From: Solibacillus sp. FSL R7-0668
GTDB taxonomy: Bacteria > Bacillota > Bacilli > Bacillales_A > Planococcaceae
DNA length: 51,185 bases
Reading direction: 5' to 3'
Assembly: GCF_038006205.1 (NCBI RefSeq)
Contig: NZ_JBBOUU010000003.1
Coordinates: 1 to 51,185, forward strand
The notes beneath the pieces are model-generated. The model saw only the letters and a list, made by a program, of their open reading frames with translations. It made no database searches and was not told where the DNA came from. Positions 41,136-49,613 of the stretch are shown piece after piece. The stretch's first letter is position 1. Every line of letters begins with the position of its first letter. Position numbers and translations under genes: made by a program.

Positions 41136-42707
41136 CATTAACATTGCATTAATTTAAAACACATTATATCAAGAGTCTTTCTATCTAAAAATATCCCAAA
41201 ATTAGGTATTCCATTGCACGAAAAAACTCCTTATAATTAGGTTTGGTAGTTCTGTCCAAATCCCAATTTAAAGGAGCTTACCCATGGACAAGGATACCAC
41301 AAAATCCACATTAAATGAATTGTTAAAAGTACTCGATGAGAAAACATTTTTAAAAGTTGTGAACGTTTCAAATCTCGACTCTTACATTAAAAAGTTGACA
41401 GCTTATAAGTTTCTTCAGCTGTTCATCATTGCGCAATTGAATGAAAAAAGTTCGCTTAAAAAATTAGCGAAACAGCTGAAAGATACCGAAGAACTTCATA
41501 CATTTATTCAAATGGATGCCATTAGTTCGTCGCAGCTTTCGCGTAAACAATCCTGCCTCACCCCTAGAATATTCGAAAAAGTCTTTCGCCATCTCGCCGT
41601 TTCCATTCAGGTGAAAATGAAAGGAAACTCACCGTTTCTTCGTGATATTGGGAAATTACTTGTCATCGATTCTTCTACGATGTCGATGAGTCTAAGCCAA
41701 TATCCTTGGGCAACGTTTCGAAAAACAAAGGCAGGCGTTCGTCTACATTTGCGCGTGGTTGTCACAAAAGATGTGACACTTCCTGATCAAGCGGTCATTT
41801 TACCAGCGAAACACGCAGATCGCACGCAAATGAACAAGTTAATTGATGTCGATTCCGATGCGATTCATCTGTTTGACCGAGGCTATACGGACTATCGACA
41901 ATACGATAAACTCTGCGATCGAGGAATTCGTTTTATCACACGACTGAAGAAAAATGCAAAAATCGAAGTGTTGAATGAACAAGTCCCAGACGTTGAAAAT
42001 AACATCTTTTCTGATCAAGAAGTCTTTCTAGGTGATGAGCAGAACCGAACGAAAATGCAGAATACACTACGTTTAATTCGAACGAAGGACAGTGAAGGGA
42101 ATGAAATTATCATTCTTACAAGTTGTTTCGATTTATCGGCGAAAGAAATTGGTGACCTCTATCGCTATCGTTGGAAAATCGAAACGTTTTTTAAATGGAT
42201 GAAACAACATCTAAGAATCAAAAGCTTCTACGGAAAAAGTCAAAACGCTGTGTATACACAAATTTGGATCGCCTTAATTACGTATTGCTTACAGGTATTA
42301 TTAAAACTGAAATTGAACCATAATGGACCTCTTTTAGACTTAAAAGAAACGCTCCAAAATCTACTCTTTAAGCCATTTGAAGTATTTATAAAAGCGCTAT
42401 TTAGGGCGCCAACCAGAAAATCAAAAGGACGGAAAAAGTACGATTGGAACAGAGAATTTCAGCACATCGTCAGACAGTTCCACGAAAGAGAGGTGGAACA
42501 TCTGGACGAATTAACGTATGATCCAATTTTCTAAGCTGTATCGGATGTAAATAATTTACAATTTGTGGATAAGAGCTACCGCTTATGCGCATGTTGACTT
42601 TTTTTAAAATCTAGGAAGAACAATTGTTCAGAAAATTCTGGAATTAATATTAAATAGGTATTTTATCTCTTTTGACAAACGTTAAAAATTTTTATGCAAC
42701 GTTAATG
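41136..42707 (+). mobile_element. IS4-family insertion sequence, copy 1
   Basis: 1572 bp with ends CATTAACATTGCAT and, in complement, CATTAACGTTGCAT. It is flanked by a 9-bp duplication AAATGCATT at 41127-41135 and 42708-42716. The transposase is identical in protein sequence to that of the inverted copy at 49614-51185. Confidence 0.95.
41284..42534 (+). CDS. IS4-family transposase, copy 1
   Basis: 416 aa. DDE elements: LLVIDSSTMSM (Asp), HLFDRGYTDYRQYDKL (Asp) and the Y-R-E-K motif YRYRWKIETFFKWMKQH (Glu). KGAGCTT-type AAAGGAG precedes the ATG. Intact. Confidence 0.95.
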   Translation: MDKDTTKSTLNELLKVLDEKTFLKVVNVSNLDSYIKKLTAYKFLQLFIIAQLNEKSSLKKLAKQLKDTEELHTFIQMDAISSSQLSRKQSCLTPRIFEKVFRHLAVSIQVKMKGNSPFLRDIGKLLVIDSSTMSMSLSQYPWATFRKTKAGVRLHLRVVVTKDVTLPDQAVILPAKHADRTQMNKLIDVDSDAIHLFDRGYTDYRQYDKLCDRGIRFITRLKKNAKIEVLNEQVPDVENNIFSDQEVFLGDEQNRTKMQNTLRLIRTKDSEGNEIIILTSCFDLSAKEIGDLYRYRWKIETFFKWMKQHLRIKSFYGKSQNAVYTQIWIALITYCLQVLLKLKLNHNGPLLDLKETLQNLLFKPFEVFIKALFRAPTRKSKGRKKYDWNREFQHIVRQFHEREVEHLDELTYDPIF

Positions 42708-42716
42708 AAATGCATT

Positions 42717-43986
42717 AATAAAACATCTACAGACTAATGGTGAACTAAATAAAGAGGATCAAAAATCCTTAGGTTATGATAGCGCAGTGATCACTAATGT
42801 TATTAAAACTTGTCAAGCCGAATGGGATTACCATAAAAAAGGTTTTAGAATTCTTCCAGATAATTATGAAGGAGATCCGATTAGTTGCCAACTTTGTGAT
42901 CAGTCCAACTTAAAATATATTCATCAAGTAATCAATAAAAAAACAAAAGCGACCTGGAATATAGGAAGAAACTGTGCTGACGAATTCGGTGATAAAATAA
43001 AAAAATCTTTAAAAGAAATAGAATTTTTACATGTCAAAACCTTAGCTTTACAACAATTGAACGAGCAAGTACCAGGTGTTGTATCCTATACTGAAAATGA
43101 ACAGAGAAATTTCAATAAAGCTGACACTCTTTTACCTTCAGTTCTTCATAATAAAAAACAAGATTTACTTACTAAATTAAATAATGCCATTCAAAAATAT
43201 TACACAAAACCTCATCAAGAAACACTCCAAGAAATAAAAACTCTTTTTAAAGATAACGTCGAACAAGATCATAATATCCAATCCTTAAAAGAAAAAAATC
43301 AAAATGACTTACTCTATCCTACACCCAAGATTGTACGTTGGCTCAGAAAAAATGACTTATTAGGGCAAACTATTTCAAATATCCGTAATAACAATGGTCT
43401 CATCCCTAAATCTGATTTTTATAAGATAAGTGAAATAGATTTTATAAAAGCTTTATTATCAAAAATTAATTTTTCATATCTAACAATACTTAACAGTAAT
43501 CAAATCACTAAATTTATTAACTTTAAAATTGCCAAGACTGGTAATAATACTATTCTTGAAATGAATACACCTGAATTTTTATCCGTATTTACAGAATATA
43601 TTTGGGATGAACCGTTTGATGAAAAGGCTATCAAAGAAGAACTTCTAGCTGAAGCTAAGCTATCTTCAAAATTCAATTCACATGCTTCTATTTTCAAACA
43701 ATATGAAAATACATTTAATAATTTAGGCTATGAAATAATTATCAATAAATACGATAAAAACGATTTAATCCTTAAAACAAACAGCATTTATCTCAAAATT
43801 AATAATGGAAAATTCCTTCAAAATATAAAAGATATTCACCTTAATCTTAAACCAGCAGAGGATATTTCTATTAGAGGCATTATAGATTGTTCCATTGATA
43901 AAGAGTACGATGCTACTTCATGGAAAACATATATGGATATTGCTAAAAATGCTGCTTCTTTGTCAAAAAATATTAAAGAGAAATAG
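42717..43986 (+). pseudogene. 3' part of the gene cut by IS4 (zinc-motif protein)
   Basis: Joined to 41011-41135 it gives an open 464-aa protein. ISCQLCDQSNLKYIHQVINKKTKATWNIGRNCADEFG holds a CxxC plus Cys zinc-type site, seen in some plasmid and phage proteins of unknown role. The rest is helical and Lys/Asn-rich. A GTG at 42787 could allow a 399-aa product but lacks a good ribosome site. The original promoter is now separated by the IS. Confidence 0.8.
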
Positions 43987-44009
43987 TATTTAAAATAAGT
44001 GCGTAATAG

Positions 44010-44236
44010 ATGAAGCACATATAGCGATTGAAAACAGCCAGCTATTAATTGCTGAGTACAATGAATGAAAAATGATTCATTAAGAGGGCTGGTGCCGAAG
44101 TATCAAGGCTATCCAGAGAAAAATGAATAGTTGAAAGTGGCATTTGCTAAGGAAAAATAGGTACTTCTTACAGCTGGTACAACTGAAAAACAACACCTTG
44201 AAAAAGCGGAGCTTTTGAAAAGCAATTCGCAAAACA
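44010..44236 (+). pseudogene. Decayed fragment of a second RHH/coiled-coil gene
   Basis: Translation gives IENSQLLIAEYNE, stop, frameshift, NDSLRGLVPKYQGYPEKNE, stop, LKVAFAKEK, stop, VLLTAGTTEKQHLEKAE. This lines up with ENNQALIAEYKEKNDTLSGLVAKYQAFAEENEQLKAAFAKEKEALLTSAASEKQKLEEA of the intact gene at 15469-16368. Three stops and one shift show it is non-functional. Confidence 0.85.
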
Positions 44237-44284
44237 CAAAGTGATAACTTTAGGTAATTATAGTAAATCTTGATTTCCATATAA

Positions 44285-44314
44285 AGGCACCTCCTTTCAA
44301 ATATGGAGGTGCCT
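44285..44314 (-). terminator. Hairpin after the antitoxin gene
   Basis: AGGCACCTCC and GGAGGTGCCT form a perfect 10-bp stem; leftwards it is followed by TTTATAT. It lies ~50 bases after the antitoxin stop. Confidence 0.7.
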
Positions 44315-44362
44315 CATGTGTAAAGATTATTTGAATTTATAAATAATTTTTTTAGAAGATAA

Positions 44363-45397
44363 TCAACTTATATTAAAACCATCTATTTTTTCAGCGAAAA
44401 CATAAGGAATTATATCGTTATCATCCGTTTGCTTATATGCCTCTTCATCATGCATATAGTCGCTAATTTCTTTACTTCCAAATTTCCCAAGCTTTTCAAT
44501 TACTTTCGTTAAAATTTCAATTTCTCCGCTTTCTAATTTTAAATTTCCATATTCTTTAGGAGTAATTTTATATCCTATTGCTCCATTATCAAATTCTTCA
44601 GAAGTTATATCAATACATTTGCTTGCATATTTTAGAATCTCTTCATGAGCTAAGGGTACAGCCCCAAATGGTAAATGTTCATACACTAAACCAGACATAC
44701 TTTGTTTGTTCTTTTTAAAAAATAGCATATCACTATACCATAACAACTTCATTAATTTAACTTTATATAACCTCGAACTTTTCATTGCAAAAAAACTTAT
44801 CATATCAATGACTTTTTCCAAATCTAATTCCTTAAAACCATTAAGTTCCGATTTTTCTCTAAAATCAATATAATAAGATTCAATAATTTGTTTATTTAAA
44901 TAGCTTATAGATTTAGTTTTAATTAAAGAAGAGATTATTTTTTTTATTTCATTATATCTAATTATATTTTCAAATTTATCTTTATGTTTTTCAAGTTCTT
45001 CTAAGGCTAACTTAGGATTATCTTTTACATTTTTAATCTTTTGATCAAAGGTCTCATCTTGTATCAATTTTGTTTCATAACGTTGAATTGTAACTTCTCC
45101 CCACCCTAATAAAAGAGCAAATTCCTTTTGTGTTAATCCATATTGATTACGAGCATCCTTTATTTCTTGTGAAGTTAATAAACCATTTTGCATTCTATAC
45201 GCATCTCTTGCAGCAAGTAAATTGTTTTTTAAGATAGCTTTGGGAACAAAAAATTCTTGTTCTTTTTCACAATAGTAAGTAGTTTCTTCATATTGTACGG
45301 CCATACCATTAATTAGTGCTTGCGTAGGTTTATTTAATACTTGAATCTCATGTGATTCATTACAAAATGGACATAAAAACTCTAAAGAATTATTCAT
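44363..45397 (-). CDS. Antitoxin with MqsA-like HTH and Panacea (DUF4065/SocA) domain
   Basis: 344 aa. The N-terminal zinc part has CPFCNESH and TYYCEKEQEFF (MqsA-like). An XRE-type HTH follows (EIKDARNQYGLTQKEFALLLGWGEVTIQRYE, ~80-110), then a C-terminal Panacea domain (MKSSRLYKVKLMKLLWYSDMLFFKKNKQSMSGLVYEHLPFGAVP, ~208-250). Panacea antitoxins neutralise varied toxins. ATG 45397 is nine bases after AAAGGA; ATG 45403 is too close to it. The toxin gene lies 61 bases upstream. Confidence 0.85.
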   Translation of the reverse strand: MNNSLEFLCPFCNESHEIQVLNKPTQALINGMAVQYEETTYYCEKEQEFFVPKAILKNNLLAARDAYRMQNGLLTSQEIKDARNQYGLTQKEFALLLGWGEVTIQRYETKLIQDETFDQKIKNVKDNPKLALEELEKHKDKFENIIRYNEIKKIISSLIKTKSISYLNKQIIESYYIDFREKSELNGFKELDLEKVIDMISFFAMKSSRLYKVKLMKLLWYSDMLFFKKNKQSMSGLVYEHLPFGAVPLAHEEILKYASKCIDITSEEFDNGAIGYKITPKEYGNLKLESGEIEILTKVIEKLGKFGSKEISDYMHDEEAYKQTDDNDIIPYVFAEKIDGFNIS

Positions 45398-45464
45398 AAT
45401 CATTCATCCTTTATAAATTATAATTTATATACGAGGTAGATATTAAAATATCTACCCCTTTCTG

Positions 45465-45857
45465 TCATGCGTACGGCTTTTTCGTGAAAGGCTGTCGTGC
45501 GAAATGGAACGACATACAAAAAATTATTTTATCCTTTTCATCTCTAATTTTAAATTTCACATAAATACTTCTACCATCAATAATTTTTTCAAAAACCCAA
45601 AAATCCGGTGTACCTGGTCTTTTAAAATCGGGAACTTTCTCAGAAAAGTCCTTTGCTGTCAGGGTTATGAGCGACTCTATAACATCATCATCATCAAACC
45701 CAAGAGCTAATAATGTGTTTTGAGTTGTAAATGGATCCAATGGATTTTCCTCATAACGCGTAGTTTGAATACTAAAATTATGGTCATCAGAATTTAAAAT
45801 ATTCCTGGTCACCTTTAAAAAATCATTCACTTCATTTAACGATGGTTCAGCATTCAC
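45465..45857 (-). CDS. MqsR-like ribonuclease toxin
   Basis: About 130 aa. NTLLALGFDDDDVIESLITLTAKDFSEKVPDFKRPGTPDFWVFEKIIDGRSIYVKFKIRDEKDKIIFCMSFHFA follows the MqsR pattern (A-L-G-x-x-x-x-D, L-x-x-x-D-F, W-V-F, Y-V-K, S-F-H). MqsR toxins are RelE-fold mRNA endonucleases. GTG 45857 has AAGGAAGTGA at a good distance; GTG 45866 is an alternative. It is transcribed ahead of its antitoxin and is preceded by three operator-like palindromes. Confidence 0.75.
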   Translation of the reverse strand: MNAEPSLNEVNDFLKVTRNILNSDDHNFSIQTTRYEENPLDPFTTQNTLLALGFDDDDVIESLITLTAKDFSEKVPDFKRPGTPDFWVFEKIIDGRSIYVKFKIRDEKDKIIFCMSFHFARQPFTKKPYA

Positions 45858-45890
45858 GTGACTCACTTCCTTAAAAAATGGTTGGATAAA

Positions 45891-45961
45891 ACAATCAATT
45901 GATTGTTAATCACATTTTACTATCAATTGATTGTTTTGTAAACAAAAAACAATCAATTGAT
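45891..45961. promoter_or_regulatory. Triple operator of the toxin-antitoxin operon
   Basis: ATCAATTGAT occurs at 45894-45903, 45922-45931 and 45952-45961, spaced 28 and 30 bases (about three helical turns). Each lies in a longer palindrome ACAATCAATTGATTGT. It probably binds the antitoxin HTH for autoregulation. Confidence 0.8.
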
Positions 45962-46098
45962 TTATTCTAAATTGTAATAACATTATTTTATAGAACGATT
46001 TTCTAGTGTTAAACTATAAATACAAAATAAACACAATTTTCATCATTGAAACTTTGAAGAACAATCATTTATTTTCTTCGTATCCTTTAATTTACCTA

Positions 46099-46193
46099 AG
46101 TCGCCTTGCGTGCAAGGCGACGCAATTTTTCGCTTAAAGCACATTTCCCTAACCCACTTAAATTGAAAAGAGACGTACTAGGTGTACGCCTCT
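46099..46193. terminator. Two hairpins between the toxin promoter and radC
   Basis: GTCGCCTTG/CAAGGCGAC (46099-46120) is followed by AATTTTT and is a good rightward terminator. GAGACGTAC/GTACGCCTC (46171-46193) lies just after the leftward radC stop. Nothing else is recognisable in 45967-46199. Confidence 0.7.
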
Positions 46194-46199
46194 CCAATA

Positions 46200-46682
46200 T
46201 TACATATAACCTTTTTCTTTTAATGAAAGGAAATCATTTTCATTGATTATCAGATGGTCAAGAAGCTCGACTCCTAACAACTCTCCTGCATCTTTTAAAC
46301 GCTGGGTAACCTCAATATCCTCAGGGCTTGGTGTGCAATTGCCGGACGGGTGATTATGCCCAACAATGATTGAAGCTGCATTTTGTAAGAAGGCTGTTTT
46401 GAAAACCTCGCGTGGTGTGACGATACTCGCATTGAGTGAACCGATATGACAACGGTGCAAGGATTGAATTTGATTTTTTGTCGATAAACATGCGACTAAA
46501 AAAATTTCTCTATCTTCATCACCAATAAATTTCATGGCAATATCAGCAAAATCTTGAGGACTACGAACTATATAATCTGTAAGGTTTTCCGACAAATATT
46601 TCTTTGGCAATTTGCGACGCTCGGCTTTAATTTTCACAATCTCATAAATTGGCTGTAACGACTGGTTGCTATAGTTTGTCAT
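46200..46682 (-). CDS. radC: RadC-like JAB-domain protein
   Basis: 160 aa. IIVGHNHPSGNCTPSPEDIEVTQRL carries the metal-binding H-x-H...D motif of the RadC/JAB1 fold, and FLVACLSTKNQIQSLHRCHIGSLNASIVTPREVFKTAF is the family's central strand region. It lacks the HhH N-terminal domain of chromosomal RadC, as plasmid copies usually do. AAGGAGG precedes the ATG. The function of RadC in DNA metabolism is unsettled. Confidence 0.9.
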   Translation of the reverse strand: MTNYSNQSLQPIYEIVKIKAERRKLPKKYLSENLTDYIVRSPQDFADIAMKFIGDEDREIFLVACLSTKNQIQSLHRCHIGSLNASIVTPREVFKTAFLQNAASIIVGHNHPSGNCTPSPEDIEVTQRLKDAGELLGVELLDHLIINENDFLSLKEKGYM

Positions 46683-46788
46683 GGTATTTCCTCCTTAGAT
46701 TTTTTCGATTGCTTTAGCCGCAATCATGAAGTCGGAAGGCTGAATTTTTTCCGATTTCTTGGCTATGCCATGCAGCTATTTGCAGCAA

Positions 46789-47224
46789 TCAAAAAGCAAG
46801 GAATCGCCCAGCGATAGCTCAAAAATTTTTGTAGCGCAAGCGTGTTTAAACAAAAAATTTTGACGGTCCTTGCTTTTGGAGGTGAAACTCGGATAGCAGT
46901 GTGGTAGGCAGAATCTGCCACGCTGCTTGCCGCAAGTTGAACGCAAATGGCAAAGCCCAAGCAAATGATCTTATTGCTTGGGCGTATGGCGAAAGAAATC
47001 GAAAAAATGCTCACAATAAAAGTGACTGCCGTGACAGTCACTTCTGATTTGTCTTTTGTATTAGATTTTGACCTTCGCCTCGTTTGGTATGGCGGCCTTG
47101 CCGTAAACGATACAGGAATCTGCTCGCTGTTAGGCACTTACAGCGAGTGATTATCGGACCGTTTAATGCCAAAGCGACACGTACCCCTTCACACAAAGCG
47201 TCATTTGCTTGTGATGAAGGGGTA
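46789..47224. other. Non-coding stretch with six consecutive hairpins
   Basis: Stems: AAGCAAGGA/TCCTTGCTT (46790s with 46867-46877); AGCAG-GTGG/CCAC-CTGCT (~46896-46930, with GGCAGAATCTGCC at its tip); GCCCAAGCAA/TTGCTTGGGC (~46956-46982); AAGTGACTG/CAGTCACTT (~47019-47042); CTCGCTGT/ACAGCGAG (~47122-47148); TACCCCTTCA/TGAAGGGGTA (~47181-47225). The last could terminate the GTPase transcript. The density suggests structured RNA or a single-strand DNA function. Overlapping short frames on both strands look spurious. Confidence 0.55.
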
Positions 47225-47237
47225 GTGCAGGCGTTAA

Positions 47238-49343
47238 TTATATAGCTACAAATAATTTATTAATAGTGCCTGTTAACTCTTTTTCAAATTCCTTTTGAAC
47301 TATTATTAAAAATTCCTTTTCACTAAATAATTTGTAAAACTCTTTTTGTACTTCCCTCAATGAATTATCATAAGACATATAACGGTAATAAGCCTCCTCT
47401 AAGCTTTTACGAATATATGGGTTCGCATATGAAGCCTTATAAGCCACTTGATCTAAAATAGAATAATATTGATATATATTATTCTCAAAATAATTTTTTA
47501 CCAATATTTCTAAATATGCAATCACTTGATCAATTTCTTCATTATCAAGTAATCCTTGCTTATTGAAGTATGTTGCAATGTTAACAATTTCACTTTCGCC
47601 TACATTAGAGAGATCGAGTTCAATTGAATTAATCAATATATTTTTAAAAGATTCATTCAACATAACTTTCCTTATTAAACCTTTCATATTTAAATTAAAA
47701 TTAGCGTATACATTCGCTCTCGTCTTATGACCTTCTCCATAAGTTAATTTAGACCAATAGGTAGAAACTGCTCTCCCATGGAATAGAAACTTATTTTCAA
47801 CGATTTTTTTATAATATTCATTAAAATTATACTCATTTAAGGTAAGTTCTTCTGTAATAAACTTAATATTATCTGAAAACAAATTATCCAATCGGAGTTC
47901 TAAAACATTTTTATCGTAATCTAATGGAGTTACCATTAGAGGGTGAACTTGTCCTTCTGGCAAAGCTTTCAATTGACAATCATTGCAAATTTTTGCTACA
48001 TAGCTATATAAGCCTTTTGGGTTTAATCGACTAAGCCACTCTTCGTTTCCTTCTACCGCTTGTTGAATCGGGTCTATTTTTAAGTCTTTATATCTCATCG
48101 ATACCCAATAAGTATTTACAAAAGGTAATTTAGACTTATCACCCCAAACACCAATTTCTTCCTCAATTTCTTCTATTGCCTGTAGAGTAAAATTGTAATA
48201 ATCTTCTTGAGTAATAGCCAATTTAGACTTTTTCATGCTAACTTTATTTTCAATGAAATCGTCAGCCTTAGTAAAAAGTATATATACAGGTTTTTCGATA
48301 GATTTGCGTTTTTTCAAATCATCAAGTTTATTATAAATTGCTTCTAAGCTTGTTTTGATAACATCTTCTCTCTCTATTAAACTAATTAAAATTAAGATAG
48401 AGTCTGTATCATAACTAAAGGCTCTTTCGATACCATCACTAATAAAATCAACATCCGATTTATCTTGGTTTATCCCCATCGTATCTCGAATAGCAAATCT
48501 AAATGGATAATTACCCTGATGCGCATTAATTAATTCTATATGTGGTCTACATGCAATTTTAATATCTCTTATAATCAAACTATAAATTGCTGCTGGATTA
48601 TAAAGCTTTTGTAAAAATTTTATACCTTCTTCATTTAAAATTAATTTTTCAATTAAAATCTCTTGATGATTATTCTCTTCTATACCAACTAACGATTTTA
48701 ATTCCAAATCAATTAATACTTCTACATGCTTCAAATAAAGGTTTAATAATTCCTTTTGTTCTTCGAAAGTATCCCATAGATCTTCAAAAACCAATTTTCT
48801 TATATCTTTTAATTTCATATTTTTACTATCAATATTTTTCTTACGCTCCGTGACCTTTTCCGAAAAAACTTTATCAATTTCCAATAATATTGGAGCCAGT
48901 GCTTCTACTAATTTTTCTTCATCCAATAAATTTTCAATCTGTTTCAAGTTATACATTGCATCTGACGGTGAAAGGATTCCTTCAAAAAAGTCTTCTTCTA
49001 ATTCATCAAATATATCTTCACTCGAATAACCGTTTTTTATAAATAATTTATAAGTCTCATCTAAAATTTTCTTTTGAACCAACTTTAAATCCACAGACTT
49101 CTTTTCAATTAAAATTGAACATACATCATCACGTTCAATTCGAGAATCTAAAATAAATTGAGTGCTAAGTTTTGTTGTTTGATTCTTTCCAACACCAACT
49201 GACATCGCTTCATTCATTTCAGGATTTATTATCGTATTACAGCAAGTTGATTTGCCAGATCCAGATGGGGCAACTAATACAGTAGACGGTACACTATTTC
49301 TTCTTTTTAGCGCTTCTACAGATTTAAATCTAACCTTTTGCAT
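47238..49343 (-). CDS. Large P-loop GTPase-like protein (701 aa), unknown
   Basis: G1/Walker A VAPSGSGKSTCCN is at 24-36, a G3-like RDTMGINQDKSD near 287-298, and a G4-like ILFTKADDF near 355-363. This is the G-motif order of dynamin/septin-type (TRAFAC) GTPases. Long helical stretches lie between G1 and G3 (for example KKILDETYKLFIKNGYSSEDIFDELEED) and after the G domain, so a membrane-remodelling or scaffold role is possible. No membrane segment is seen. TTGGAGG precedes the ATG. A repeat leader lies upstream and a broken paralogue sits at 1-187. It might be a defence GTPase, but that is inference. Confidence 0.65.
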   Translation of the reverse strand: MQKVRFKSVEALKRRNSVPSTVLVAPSGSGKSTCCNTIINPEMNEAMSVGVGKNQTTKLSTQFILDSRIERDDVCSILIEKKSVDLKLVQKKILDETYKLFIKNGYSSEDIFDELEEDFFEGILSPSDAMYNLKQIENLLDEEKLVEALAPILLEIDKVFSEKVTERKKNIDSKNMKLKDIRKLVFEDLWDTFEEQKELLNLYLKHVEVLIDLELKSLVGIEENNHQEILIEKLILNEEGIKFLQKLYNPAAIYSLIIRDIKIACRPHIELINAHQGNYPFRFAIRDTMGINQDKSDVDFISDGIERAFSYDTDSILILISLIEREDVIKTSLEAIYNKLDDLKKRKSIEKPVYILFTKADDFIENKVSMKKSKLAITQEDYYNFTLQAIEEIEEEIGVWGDKSKLPFVNTYWVSMRYKDLKIDPIQQAVEGNEEWLSRLNPKGLYSYVAKICNDCQLKALPEGQVHPLMVTPLDYDKNVLELRLDNLFSDNIKFITEELTLNEYNFNEYYKKIVENKFLFHGRAVSTYWSKLTYGEGHKTRANVYANFNLNMKGLIRKVMLNESFKNILINSIELDLSNVGESEIVNIATYFNKQGLLDNEEIDQVIAYLEILVKNYFENNIYQYYSILDQVAYKASYANPYIRKSLEEAYYRYMSYDNSLREVQKEFYKLFSEKEFLIIVQKEFEKELTGTINKLFVAI

Positions 49344-49350
49344 AAAAAAA

Positions 49351-49564
49351 CCTCCAATTATTTATAATTAGGGGCAAGAAAAAACCCCACTGAAAAGAAA
49401 AACAGTGAGGTTAGAAATACATTTCTAAAGTTTATTAATTAACATTGTCACTTTTCAAGTTGTATTGAACAGTGCAATATTTTTGGTTATAACTCAATGC
49501 TTTCTTCATCGTGCATTTCTCGAAATAACCTCACTAAATATTCTTTTATTAGAAATTAATGTAA
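49351..49564. repeat. 215-bp direct repeat, copy B (leader of the intact GTPase gene)
   Basis: Matches 195-409 over its whole length with few changes. It begins eight bases upstream of the GTPase start, exactly as copy A does for the broken gene. Confidence 0.85.
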
Positions 49565-49613
49565 TATATATTTTTTGAATTGTCAAACTTTATTTTATTT
49601 ATTCTTCTAAAAT

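Noticed and set aside
46763-47150. Overlapping open frames on both strands (124 aa leftwards, 67 aa rightwards)
   Set aside because: Low-complexity composition, no ribosome sites and strong overlap with hairpins; treated as non-coding.
42708-49613. Composite transposon bounded by the two inverted IS4 copies
   Set aside because: Each IS copy has its own matching 9-bp duplication on both sides, so they inserted separately and did not move the 6.9-kb segment.
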